This document shows, one piece after another, positions 1 to 7,707 of a DNA stretch of 53,758 bases. The notes beneath the pieces were generated by a model. It had not been told where the DNA came from. It did no database searches and worked only from the letters and a program-made list of their open reading frames with translations. The stretch's first letter is position 1. Every line of letters starts with the position of its first letter. The DNA is taken from assembly GCA_038230655.1 (NCBI GenBank), contig JBBRMU010000007.1, positions 1 through 53,758 on the forward strand, in the 5' to 3' direction. Origin of the DNA: JBBRMU01 sp038230655 (GTDB lineage: Bacteria > Patescibacteriota > Microgenomatia > UBA1406 > GWC2-37-13). The position numbers were made by a program, and so were the translations under genes.

Positions 1-15
1 CATACATTAAGATTA

Positions 16-642
16 ATGTATAATCAAAATAATATGGAACAACAAAATATCCCCTCTAGTCAAACATTGAATTCTAATGTACAACTTTCTTCAAATAATA
101 ATAAAAAACTCATTGTTATTGGGGTCGCGTTACTTTTAGTCGTAGGTTCGGGAAGTTACTTCTTAGGTGTAAGATCTCAACAGAATAAACAGAAAGAAAT
201 GGTGAAAATATTACCAACTAATATAATTGAAATATCTCCAACTGTAAAACCTAAGGAAATGAAAGTTGCAGTTATTTCTATTCCGCCAATTGCAAACTCG
301 CCAACTGTAGCTTACTTATTCTCTCCAATCGAACAAGAAAAGAAAGAGATTGAAGAAAAAATTATTCAACCACTTGCAGAACATCGAAAAAAATACGTAG
401 TTGCAATTGAAGTGAAAAAAATTACTGATAAATCCTCATCATATGATTACTCTATCCTAGAGATAGATAAAAATGGAGGAACAGGAGGATTTTTAGCAAA
501 AAAAACAAATGGTGTTTTAGATTGGTATGCTCCAGAATGTGGAGTAGGTGGCCCATGCTTATTTACAAAAGTATTCGCACAGAAATATCCAATGATAGTA
601 AATAATTACATTAAACTTGGAACAGGAAAGATTGAAGAATAA
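16..642 (+). CDS. Hypothetical single-span membrane-anchored protein
   Basis: I do not recognise the family. The first 30 residues are Asn/Gln/Ser-rich and polar. One membrane helix follows at about residues 31-50, then a Lys/Thr/Pro-containing stretch and an external domain of roughly 110 residues with two cysteines near the C-terminus (segment PECGVGGPC). A TACATT hexamer lies 7 bases upstream of the ATG at 16, matching the leaderless promoter pattern seen across the window; the ATG at 34 is an alternative start. The topology suggests a short cytoplasmic tail and an extracellular C-terminal domain. The TAA stop is followed in the same frame by a further open stretch (643-936). Confidence 0.6.
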   Translation: MYNQNNMEQQNIPSSQTLNSNVQLSSNNNKKLIVIGVALLLVVGSGSYFLGVRSQQNKQKEMVKILPTNIIEISPTVKPKEMKVAVISIPPIANSPTVAYLFSPIEQEKKEIEEKIIQPLAEHRKKYVVAIEVKKITDKSSSYDYSILEIDKNGGTGGFLAKKTNGVLDWYAPECGVGGPCLFTKVFAQKYPMIVNNYIKLGTGKIEE

Positions 643-936
643 AAGTTCCCACATATTAATTGGTTAATTTTTATAGATAAAACTGCATTAAACTATACAA
701 ATGCGAAACAATTGGTGCGAATAGAAAAGCAAAAGGTTTCAGAAAAATTTATTTTAGTAAACCTATCAGCTTTTAGAACATTGGAACAAGATACCTATGG
801 ATCTACTCTAGATTCTGTTGAGGTTCCACAAGGTCAGTATACCTATAGCCTTTCACTCACCACAGATACAAAAGATTATCCTACAAATAAAATAATTTTT
901 GATAGAGTGCTTTCAACTTCAATGATTATTCATTAA
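643..936 (+). pseudogene. Open stretch in frame after the preceding stop, possible gene remnant
   Basis: Directly after the TAA at 640-642 the same frame stays open for 97 codons to the stop at 934-936. No ATG occurs at a sensible place; the first possible start is TTG at 712. The translation looks protein-like (segments such as SVEVPQGQYTYSLSL). It could be the decayed tail of a longer gene, a readthrough extension of the preceding ORF, or chance. No family is recognised. Confidence 0.3.
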
Positions 937-1120
937 AGAGAAATATTTACATCAACTAAGACAATTTGTCTTGTAAGATAAATAGAACTGCCTTCAATTT
1001 TAGAAAAACTTTATGAGTGGTGCGATGGTGTAGCAGACACAATCCAACATGTGAGTAAGCTTTGAAAAAGCTCCTCAGTTAAAACATACTGATCAATCCT
1101 CAATTAAGATCACATCTTCC

Positions 1121-1159
1121 TCACCCAGTCTTGATGTATAATTAATATGCTCTGGGTGA
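1121..1159 (+). promoter_or_regulatory. Promoter -10 box bracketed by an 8-bp inverted repeat, upstream of the ABC-F gene
   Basis: TATAAT is at 1137-1142. It is flanked by a perfect 8-bp inverted repeat, TCACCCAG (1121-1128) and CTGGGTGA (1152-1159). The repeat spans the -10 box and the expected transcription start. It could be an operator or, if a longer transcript exists, a hairpin that hides the leader ORF. No good -35 hexamer is visible. Confidence 0.5.
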
Positions 1160-1188
1160 TACTTCTTGCAAGTAAACTCCGAATATAG
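1147..1188 (+). CDS. Leader ORF of 13 codons before the ABC-F gene
   Basis: An ATG 4 bases after the TATAAT box opens a 13-codon frame, MLWVILLASKLRI, ending in TAG at 1186-1188. The ABC-F ATG follows after only two bases. No Shine-Dalgarno sequence precedes the ABC-F start, so its translation could depend on ribosomes that finish the leader. Short hydrophobic leader peptides are a known control device for antibiotic-resistance ABC-F and erm genes, where a stalled ribosome opens the downstream gene. Here that role is an inference from position and size. Confidence 0.4.
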   Translation: MLWVILLASKLRI

Positions 1189-1190
1189 AT

Positions 1191-2645
1191 ATGGAAACAA
1201 TAATCAGGTTTGATAAGGTAAGTTTTACCTTTGATGACCTAAAAGCACTTTTAGATGATGTGAGCTTTTCTGTCCGAAAAGGAATGAAGATTGCTTTGAT
1301 GGGCCAAAATGGAGCAGGTAAAAGCACAATCTTCAAACTAATGACACAGAGTCTGAAACCAGAATCTGGGACAATCTCTATGGATAAACGACTAACAGTT
1401 GCTACTGCTCAACAAGTCATCCCTGAAAAGGATAAAAAGCTAAACATAGAAGAGTATTTTAAAAAAGACTGGGTTGGCGAGATCTATGAGCTACGAAGCA
1501 AAATTAGTGCCATTCTCGAAGTCGTTAATCTCAGTGTACCCCATGATAAACCAATCCAATCTTTCTCTGGAGGACAACAGGCTCGTCTCCTACTTGCTTC
1601 TGCTTTAATCCAAAGTCCTGATTTACTTCTTCTGGACGAGCCCACCAATAATCTCGACTATGCCGGCATCCAACATCTTACGGATTTTCTGATTGATTAC
1701 AAAAAAAGTTGTATTGTGATTTCTCATGATGCGGAGTTCCTAAATGCATTTACGCAAGGAGTCCTATACCTGGATAGTTACACAAAAAAAGTAGACAATT
1801 ATGCAGGTAATTATCTTGATGTAGTCCGCGACATTGCTGACCGGATAGAGAAGGAAAATAGATTAAACGCTCAGAGAGAGCGCGTAATTCAGGAGAATAA
1901 GGAAAAAGCCAATTTTTTTGCGAATAAAGGAGGAAAAATGAGGAATGTTGCAAAGAAAATGCGCGAGAAAATAGAAGACCTTGAAGATGATATTGTTGAT
2001 GTCCGAAAGGAAGACAAAACAATCAGACACTTTGTTATACCAGCACAAAAAAATGAGTCTAATGAACCGCTAATAATAAATAGTTTTACCGTTATGCAGA
2101 ATTATAAATTAACGACAAAAACTTCTCATATTTTTCTTACGAATGATAACCATTTATTGATTATTGGTCCTAACGGAGTCGGGAAGAGTACACTAATAAA
2201 GTCTATGGTTGATGGAACTGTCGAAGGTTTTAAGATTCCAAGGGGAATCCGAGTAGGTTATTATCGACAGGACTTCTCTAACTTAGAAAGTGAGAGTACT
2301 GTCTATGACTCACTCTTTAAAGCACTCCAGGAATCTGGAGAAAATGTAAATGAAGGATACCTGCGTTCTGTAGCTTCTGGGTTTTTAATTAATTCCGATT
2401 TAATAAAATCAAAAATTGGTGATCTTTCTGAAGGTCAGAAAGGATTACTCTGTTTCGCCTGCCTAGTTTTGCAAAAACCAGGACTACTTATTCTGGATGA
2501 ACCAACTAACCACATTAACTTTCGCCATTTACCAGTGATTGCTGAGGCTCTAAGTAACTATAAAGGGTTAATGATCCTTATTTCCCATGCTAACGAATTT
2601 GTTTCTCAGGTCCGAATAGATGAAATACTCGATTTAGAAAAGTAA
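1191..2645 (+). CDS. ABC-F family ATPase (ribosome-associated, possible antibiotic-protection type)
   Basis: Two ABC ATPase domains occur in one chain with no membrane segments, the hallmark of ABC-F proteins that bind the ribosomal E site. Domain 1 has Walker A GQNGAGKST (38-46), signature SGGQQ (126-130), Walker B LLLLDEP (145-151) and SHD (178-180). A charged helical linker covers about 210-285. Domain 2 has Walker A GPNGVGKST (326-334), signature LSEGQ (412-416), Walker B LLILDEP (432-438) and SHA (465-467). At 484 residues it is compact for the family. The linker, which reaches toward the peptidyl-transferase centre, distinguishes housekeeping from resistance members but cannot be classified by eye. 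A 13-codon leader ORF ends 2 bases before the start, which favours an inducible, resistance-like gene. Confidence 0.88.
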   Translation: METIIRFDKVSFTFDDLKALLDDVSFSVRKGMKIALMGQNGAGKSTIFKLMTQSLKPESGTISMDKRLTVATAQQVIPEKDKKLNIEEYFKKDWVGEIYELRSKISAILEVVNLSVPHDKPIQSFSGGQQARLLLASALIQSPDLLLLDEPTNNLDYAGIQHLTDFLIDYKKSCIVISHDAEFLNAFTQGVLYLDSYTKKVDNYAGNYLDVVRDIADRIEKENRLNAQRERVIQENKEKANFFANKGGKMRNVAKKMREKIEDLEDDIVDVRKEDKTIRHFVIPAQKNESNEPLIINSFTVMQNYKLTTKTSHIFLTNDNHLLIIGPNGVGKSTLIKSMVDGTVEGFKIPRGIRVGYYRQDFSNLESESTVYDSLFKALQESGENVNEGYLRSVASGFLINSDLIKSKIGDLSEGQKGLLCFACLVLQKPGLLILDEPTNHINFRHLPVIAEALSNYKGLMILISHANEFVSQVRIDEILDLEK

Positions 2646-2815
2646 CTACAAATTTTTGGCTACTCAATCCCTTAACAACTACCGCTTAACGCGGCGAATA
2701 TCAATAGTATTGGAAAAAATGAAGCTCCTGATTTTATCGAACATCCTGCGAGTAATTCTGTTAATTTATAAGAGATGGAGTTCTGTAATTTCTTGTACTA
2801 TACTAAAGATCACCT

Positions 2816-3550
2816 ATGAAACTTATCACTTTAAATATTTGGGGAGGAAAAGTTTATACTCCTTTAATCAATTTCATTAAGGAAGAATCTAAAACTATAG
2901 ATATTTTTTGCTTCCAAGAAGTTTTTAATAGAAAAGAACTTATTAGTGATTCAGTAAATAGTAAATGGAGATATGATATTTACTCTCAGATTGAAAATGT
3001 TCTTTCTGATCATCAGGGTTTCTTCGCTCCGTCAGAGCTAGACTTTGGTTTAGCTACATTTGTAAGAAAAAGTATTCGTGTTAGTGAAGAAGGAGATATA
3101 TTTGTGCATAGATGGAAGAATGCGAAAGTTGAAGGTGATAATACATCATTGGGAAGGAACTTACAATATATCAAAATTACATTTAAGGACAAAGTATATA
3201 CTATCGGTAATTTACATGGAATTTGGAATGGTAAAGGCAAAACAGATACGCAAGATCGAATAGAACAGTCAAATAAAATAAATTCTTTTCTTGATCATGT
3301 AAAGGGTAGTCAAATAGTATGCGGTGACTTTAATTTGTTACCTGATACCAAAAGTCTAACTATCTTAGAAAGTAAAATGATAAATCTGATTAAAGTATAC
3401 AATATCACTTCAACAAGAACTAAACTTTACATAAAACCGGATAAATTTGCAGATTATATTCTAAATACACCAGACATTACGATTAAAGAATTTAAAGTAC
3501 TCAAAAATGAAGTATCCGACCACTCTCCTTTATATCTAGAATTTATTTAA
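2816..3550 (+). CDS. Endonuclease/exonuclease/phosphatase (EEP) family hydrolase
   Basis: The EEP fold is shown by its usual motif series: LNIWGG at the N-terminus, FQEVF (metal-binding Glu), NLHG, GDFN (catalytic Asp/Asn) and a C-terminal SDHSP with the catalytic His. Members cleave phosphodiester or phosphoester bonds in nucleic acids or lipids with Mg2+; the substrate here cannot be told. No signal peptide is present, so it acts in the cytoplasm. The 244-residue length is normal for a stand-alone domain. A TATACT box lies about 11 bases before the ATG. Its last 8 bases overlap the end of the convergent gene on the other strand. Confidence 0.85.
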   Translation: MKLITLNIWGGKVYTPLINFIKEESKTIDIFCFQEVFNRKELISDSVNSKWRYDIYSQIENVLSDHQGFFAPSELDFGLATFVRKSIRVSEEGDIFVHRWKNAKVEGDNTSLGRNLQYIKITFKDKVYTIGNLHGIWNGKGKTDTQDRIEQSNKINSFLDHVKGSQIVCGDFNLLPDTKSLTILESKMINLIKVYNITSTRTKLYIKPDKFADYILNTPDITIKEFKVLKNEVSDHSPLYLEFI

Positions 3551-4310
3551 CCATGTATGTTTCTGGATCCTGATAACTTAGATAGAGAAACAACGCAGCC
3601 GCACTTAAATCTGCCAAAATACCTACTTTCAAGAGAGGATTCTCTGCATGGATTTTATTATAAGAATTCTCAATGCTCTTTATTAGTCCATTAGATTCAT
3701 CAATCTCTTCAACGAACCTTTTTATAAGCGGATATCCTTCACGAGATTCCCGAATCCATTGAAAAGTTGAGGTGCTTGGATCTTTACTCATCATTAACTT
3801 TAACTCATACCAATCATAAAAGTTCGAGTATTTTGATACCTCTTTCTCCATAGTTTCGATTATGTCTCTTTTATAACCATTTCTTGCTGTGGACCATGCC
3901 AATTTGAAGGCCTTAATATAGTCTACAATATCTTGATTGTTAGTGTTTTTTTGAGTATTTTTATAGTTATTAAGTGCTTCTTCAAGAGAATTACTATCTA
4001 ATCTCGTTTTTATAGATACAAACATGGCTTCAAGCAGACCAACATTCATATATTTCTTACTTTTATATTCGTTACTTATCTGAATGGCATTATGAAAGTG
4101 TGAAAAAAGCTGTCGACTTTTCTTGTTAATTACAGTATCAGCATATCCTTCAATAATTTGCCCTATATTTATTGCTGATATGAGAAAATCTGAGATAGGT
4201 TTACCTGGTAAATCATGAAATCGTGTACTACAGCCGTTTTTATCTAATATCGGCTCCAATATGAAAGCTATTTGAACACACTGCCGGTTTTTTTGAGGGG
4301 TTATTTTCAT
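3543..4310 (-). CDS. Distant CitG/MdcB-like protein (triphosphoribosyl-dephospho-CoA synthase fold), tentative
   Basis: The 255-residue soluble protein shows a pattern reminiscent of the CitG family: an N-terminal Cys-containing helix, an R-F-H-D-L segment, then DFLISA (matching the family D-F-L-x-S-A), a middle N-x-G-L segment and an acidic-helical second half. CitG/MdcB enzymes make the prosthetic-group precursor of citrate and malonate lyases, and archaeal and uncultured relatives have other, unclear roles. No lyase genes are nearby, so the classic role is unlikely. Key residues diverge, and the match was made by eye only. It ends convergently into the EEP gene. Confidence 0.45.
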   Translation of the reverse strand: MKITPQKNRQCVQIAFILEPILDKNGCSTRFHDLPGKPISDFLISAINIGQIIEGYADTVINKKSRQLFSHFHNAIQISNEYKSKKYMNVGLLEAMFVSIKTRLDSNSLEEALNNYKNTQKNTNNQDIVDYIKAFKLAWSTARNGYKRDIIETMEKEVSKYSNFYDWYELKLMMSKDPSTSTFQWIRESREGYPLIKRFVEEIDESNGLIKSIENSYNKIHAENPLLKVGILADLSAAALFLYLSYQDPETYMVK

Positions 4311-4347
4311 GAAAATATTATACTATCCTGAAGTAATTTAATGCTGA

Positions 4348-4353
4348 TATAAT
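4348..4353 (+). promoter_or_regulatory. -10 box of a predicted leaderless transcript (mazG)
   Basis: TATAAT ends 6 bases before the ATG at 4360, so transcription would start at or next to the start codon. No Shine-Dalgarno sequence is possible. Confidence 0.6.
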
Positions 4354-4359
4354 TTGCAC

Positions 4360-4665
4360 ATGGACATAAGCTTGCTCTCAGAAGAAGTTGAAAAAATATC
4401 AAAAAAATATACTTCACACTATAAAATAAAAAGAAATGGCGATTGGTATGTGCTAAAACTGCAAGAAGAAATAGGTGAACTCATACAGTCCTATCTCATG
4501 TTAAAGAAGAAGGCACGCAGTAAGGGGAAAACGCAGAGAGAAATAAAGAAGGATTTTGAAAATGAAGTCGCGGATGTTTTTTGTCATCTCCTTCTCCTCT
4601 CCAAGTTTCATAAAGTAGATCTAGAAAAAGCAATCAAAGAAAAATGGTTAATTTGGAACAAATAA
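4360..4665 (+). CDS. MazG-like nucleotide pyrophosphohydrolase
   Basis: The all-alpha NTP pyrophosphatase signature is visible: E-E-I-G-E-L (ExxE type) in the first conserved helix and E-N-E-V-A-D-V (ExxxD) in the next, which bind Mg2+ and the triphosphate. The length of about 101 residues fits single-domain MazG-like enzymes that hydrolyse NTPs or dNTPs to monophosphate plus pyrophosphate, usually for house-cleaning of abnormal nucleotides. I chose the ATG at 4360 over the upstream in-frame TTG because a TATAAT box ends 6 bases before it. It is followed within 2 bases by the uracil-DNA glycosylase ATG, so the two are co-transcribed and both serve nucleotide and DNA quality control. Confidence 0.82.
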   Translation: MDISLLSEEVEKISKKYTSHYKIKRNGDWYVLKLQEEIGELIQSYLMLKKKARSKGKTQREIKKDFENEVADVFCHLLLLSKFHKVDLEKAIKEKWLIWNK

Positions 4666-4667
4666 AT

Positions 4668-5333
4668 ATGAAAACTGTACAAATAGATGAGTCATGGAAA
4701 AAGGCATTAAACGAGGAGTTCAGTAAGCCTTACTGGATATCCCTAACTGATTTTGTCCGAGATCAATACACAGCAAAAACTATATATCCTCCCCCAAAAA
4801 ATGTATTTAGGGCATTTGATCTTTGTCCATTTGACTCAGTAAAAGTAGTCATTGTAGGGCAGGATCCATACCATGGTCCTAAACAGGCAAACGGTCTATC
4901 ATTTGCAGTAAATGATGGCATACCTGTACCTCCGTCACTCAAAAATATCTATCAGGAAATCCATAAAGATTTGAGTATCACCCCATTCCAATCTGGAGAT
5001 CTTTCCCGATGGGCAAAACAAGGTGTACTTATGCTTAATAGTGTCTTAACTGTTATGGCCGGAGCTCCTGCTTCTCATGCCGGCAAGGGCTGGGAGTTTT
5101 TTACTGATGCAGTCATTAAGTCACTAAATAGTAAAAGAACTCATCTCGTCTATCTGTTGTGGGGAAAATATGCACAGACAAAAGGCTCAGTTATAAACCG
5201 CAAAAATAATCTGGTTCTCACTTCCGGACATCCGTCTCCATTCTCTTCCTATCTTTTTTTTGGTAATCATCACTTTAGTCAATGTAATGAGTATCTTAAG
5301 AAGAATGACCTCCAACCGATTGACTGGAAATAA
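4668..5333 (+). CDS. ung: Uracil-DNA glycosylase, family 1
   Basis: The enzyme removes uracil from DNA as the first step of base excision repair. With the ATG at 4668 the product has 221 residues, the normal size. It carries the water-activating motif GQDPYHG (64-70, catalytic Asp66), the Pro-rich PPS loop, the uracil-binding region LLWG, and the minor-groove HPSP loop (188-191) followed by a phenylalanine-rich segment. The N-terminal KP-Y-W and IYPP segments match E. coli Ung. An in-frame ATG at 4644 lies inside mazG and is less likely. It is translated from the mazG transcript. Confidence 0.95.
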   Translation: MKTVQIDESWKKALNEEFSKPYWISLTDFVRDQYTAKTIYPPPKNVFRAFDLCPFDSVKVVIVGQDPYHGPKQANGLSFAVNDGIPVPPSLKNIYQEIHKDLSITPFQSGDLSRWAKQGVLMLNSVLTVMAGAPASHAGKGWEFFTDAVIKSLNSKRTHLVYLLWGKYAQTKGSVINRKNNLVLTSGHPSPFSSYLFFGNHHFSQCNEYLKKNDLQPIDWK

Positions 5334-5338
5334 ATGAT

Positions 5339-5367
5339 TTGACACAGGAGAGTAAAGTTGAAATAAT
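5339..5367 (+). promoter_or_regulatory. Sigma-70 promoter, near-consensus, leaderless
   Basis: TTGACA (5339-5344), a 17-base spacer and AATAAT (5362-5367). The GTG start at 5374 follows 6 bases later, so the transcript is predicted to begin at the start codon. Confidence 0.7.
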
Positions 5368-5373
5368 GAGGGT

Positions 5374-5904
5374 GTGAGGAACATTGTTCTATTTGTTATT
5401 TTGGGAGTAGTAATTTTAATAATTAGCTACTATCTCTCAAATCCAGACATACTAAAGGGTATAAACGTCAGAAAAATGATTAATCTCCAGGTTGGCAATA
5501 ATACTACTTCAACTGCTGCTGAAAATGTTTTACCACCAGAGAGAATTGAGGCATTTAAAGCCGCTGAGAATGTTACCCGTAGAAGTGGAATGACGCAAAT
5601 ACTCAATGCTCTTGGGACATATAGAAGTCAGACAGGCTCACTACCCCCAGAAATTACTGAAACTGAGATGAAGATTGCAAAGAGTCGGGTTGATTTATGC
5701 AAAATACTGATTCCGAAGTACCTACCGGAGGTTCCAAGAGACCCACGTATTAAGGCCACGCCAGATCAGACACAGATTCTGAGTAGTAGTATAAAAGACT
5801 GTGATAGTGATTATGATACTGGTTACCTTATTAAGAAAAATGGAGATCATATTGTTATTTCTGCGCCGTTCTCAGAAGGAGAAATTGTTGTTGTAACACA
5901 GTGA
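5374..5904 (+). CDS. Pilin-like or pseudopilin-like anchored protein
   Basis: The chain begins with a hydrophobic helix at about residues 3-21. An amphipathic stretch follows, then a globular part with a pattern common in minor pilins of uncultured bacteria: R-x-x-G-M-T-Q-I-L-N-A-L-x-x-Y, a G-S-L-P-P segment, a central P-K-Y-L segment with P-R-D-P-R, a Cys pair and a final beta-rich Y-L-I-K-K. A classical prepilin cleavage site (Gly before Phe-Thr-x-x-E) is not evident, so type IV pilin processing is uncertain. The start is GTG, supported by the promoter at 5339-5367. A convergent methyltransferase gene begins at the next base after its stop. Confidence 0.55.
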   Translation: MRNIVLFVILGVVILIISYYLSNPDILKGINVRKMINLQVGNNTTSTAAENVLPPERIEAFKAAENVTRRSGMTQILNALGTYRSQTGSLPPEITETEMKIAKSRVDLCKILIPKYLPEVPRDPRIKATPDQTQILSSSIKDCDSDYDTGYLIKKNGDHIVISAPFSEGEIVVVTQ

Positions 5905-6786
5905 TTACTGTTTCTCCCAAACTCCAAAAATACTGTTTGGGAGAATTGTTTGATTAGAGCTATGTTTCGTTCCTAGCTCCCCAGTATATACTCTACCTTT
6001 ATATTTTTGCACCAACTGAATCAACATATTTCCCAGCGTCAATGAGGAATAGGACACCGCATAAGCATTGATAATAATAAATAACGGATCACTAGAGAGA
6101 ATCTCCATACACATATCTAGTAACTTCGGCAAATCCTCTTCGATTTTCCAGACTTCATTATTAACTCCTCTACCGAACTTTGGCGGATCCAAGATTATCG
6201 CGTCATAAGAGTTACTGCGCTTAATCTCTCTTTTGACAAAAGTCATCACATCTTCCGGGATCCAGCGTATTGGTTTATCTTCAAGCTTCGAGAGTTTTGC
6301 ATTTTCCCTGGCCCAACTTACAACTTCTTTCGATGAATCGATATGAGTGACTGAAGCTCCAGCTGCTGCAGCTGCGAGGGTGCTTCCACCAGTATAGGCA
6401 AAAAGATTTAATAGAGAAACACTCTTTTTTTGAGATGAAATTTTCTGTGTAATCAAATCCCAAAATACTGCTTGTTCAGGAAAGAACCCCATATGTTTAA
6501 ATCCCGTTGGTTTGACTAGAAAGCTAAGATTTTTCCGGTGCATTATCCACTGACGACTTATCTCTTTAGGGTAATTCCATGTTCCACCACCGGATGAGCT
6601 TCGTTTATATACTGCATCCGCTTTTTCCCAGATCGTTCTATCTGGATTTTTATGCCACAAAGCCTTCGGCTCTGGCCTTACAAAAGTATAGTACCCAAAC
6701 CTTTCAAGTTTCTCTTCGTCACCTGAGTCAATAAGTTCATACTCTGCCCAATCCTCTGGCGTAAGAATTTTTATTGTATCATTCAT
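5905..6786 (-). CDS. Class I SAM-dependent methyltransferase, RlmI/RlmK-like
   Basis: The SAM-binding motif I is L-N-L-F-A-Y-T-G-G-S-T, followed by an acidic end of strand 2 (T-H-I-D-S-S) and motif IV L-D-P-P-K-F-G-R-G. This is the arrangement of 23S rRNA cytosine-C5 and guanine-N2 methyltransferases of the RlmI/RlmK type and of related small proteins. It lacks the N-terminal PUA domain of RlmI, so the exact target is open. The ATG at 6786 is preferred over the TTG at 6807, because that TTG overlaps the TATAAT box of its own promoter. The product has about 293 residues and is cytoplasmic. Confidence 0.8.
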   Translation of the reverse strand: MNDTIKILTPEDWAEYELIDSGDEEKLERFGYYTFVRPEPKALWHKNPDRTIWEKADAVYKRSSSGGGTWNYPKEISRQWIMHRKNLSFLVKPTGFKHMGFFPEQAVFWDLITQKISSQKKSVSLLNLFAYTGGSTLAAAAAGASVTHIDSSKEVVSWARENAKLSKLEDKPIRWIPEDVMTFVKREIKRSNSYDAIILDPPKFGRGVNNEVWKIEEDLPKLLDMCMEILSSDPLFIIINAYAVSYSSLTLGNMLIQLVQKYKGRVYTGELGTKHSSNQTILPNSIFGVWEKQ

Positions 6787-6900
6787 AAGAGTAAAATTAT
6801 TATCCAATTATACTGGATCACAAGACATTTATAGAAAGGTGAAAGTTCATATCAGAAGTTATTCCAATTCAAAGTGATTTAGGCAATTCAATAGTAACTG

Positions 6901-6921
6901 ATATAGTAATATCTACTATAT
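6901..6921. promoter_or_regulatory. Perfect 8-bp palindrome in the intergenic region
   Basis: ATATAGTA (6901-6908) and TACTATAT (6914-6921) are separated by 5 bases. It lies between the divergently transcribed methyltransferase and DUF5995 genes. It may be an operator. The sequence is AT-rich, so chance is possible. Confidence 0.3.
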
Positions 6922-7008
6922 GACTTCAAGATAAGGAAAATGCAATAAGTTATTAGTGAAAGAGTAATTAATGATGGAAGAGGGATGATACTAGTTTATA
7001 ATCTAGTT

Positions 7009-7707
7009 ATGAAAAAATTTAGATACTCTTCGTATACAGAAAAAATGACCAATATAGACACAGTAGTTCTTGCGATGAACAAACTAGAAAAAGAGCTGTC
7101 TGAGACCGAGCTATGTAATTTGATTTCGTTTAATCATACGTATTTGCTAATCACAGAAGCAGTTAGAAGTAGACTAGGTAAAAATTACTTCGATAATGAC
7201 AAGTTAATGATTTTATTTGATATCAATTTCACTAGATATTACTTTAATGCACTCAAAAATTATGTTGATAAGCGTCCCTGTCCACCAGCTTGGAAAGTTC
7301 TGTTCGATAACTGTAAGAAAAATAACTCTTTTCAGATGATCTACATGGGGCTGGGCGTAAATGCTCATGTCAATAATGATCTGGCGTTTACGCTGCTAGA
7401 TACAATTAAAGCTAAAGAGATTTATAGAAATGACTACAATAAGGTTAACTCCATCATTAATAGTTGTGTTGAAGAAGTTATAAGCCATATAATCGAAAAA
7501 CCTCCTTTTCTAAATAAACTAAAGATGCTACTATTACCATTCTATAGACAACTTTTATTCATCATTATTAAAAGATGGCGTACTAATGCTTGGAAAGCAT
7601 TTGAGAAATTAGAGAGTCGATCTATACATGCAGTTAAAATTGAGGATAAAGCTTCTAAAATCGCTAACACCTTACTTAGTTTCCGGTTCGAGTCCAGGAC
7701 ACATTAA
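7009..7707 (+). CDS. DUF5995 family protein
   Basis: The segment YMGLGVNAHVNNDLAFTL is close to the diagnostic G-M-N-A-H-I-N-x-D-L motif of DUF5995, a helical family of unknown function; the conserved His and Asp could bind a metal. An upstream Y-F-x-A-L motif and a C-terminal W-R-x-x-A-W motif also fit. No membrane segment is strong, although a hydrophobic patch occurs near residue 185. TATAAT (6997-7002) ends 6 bases before the ATG at 7009, so I prefer this start over 6985. The 3' end overlaps the convergent secreted-protein gene by 32 bases. Confidence 0.72.
   Translation: MKKFRYSSYTEKMTNIDTVVLAMNKLEKELSETELCNLISFNHTYLLITEAVRSRLGKNYFDNDKLMILFDINFTRYYFNALKNYVDKRPCPPAWKVLFDNCKKNNSFQMIYMGLGVNAHVNNDLAFTLLDTIKAKEIYRNDYNKVNSIINSCVEEVISHIIEKPPFLNKLKMLLLPFYRQLLFIIIKRWRTNAWKAFEKLESRSIHAVKIEDKASKIANTLLSFRFESRTH

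Noticed and set aside
1010..1060. tRNA-like stretch beginning GTGGTGCGATGGTGTAGCAG
   Set aside because: No anticodon arm or T-arm could be paired, so it is not a tRNA.
1750..2048. Two overlapping minus-strand ORFs inside the ABC-F gene
   Set aside because: They lie fully inside a well-supported gene and match no family.
2680..2700. CCGC-TTAA-CGCGG hairpin after the ABC-F gene as a terminator
   Set aside because: The stem is short and no T-run follows.
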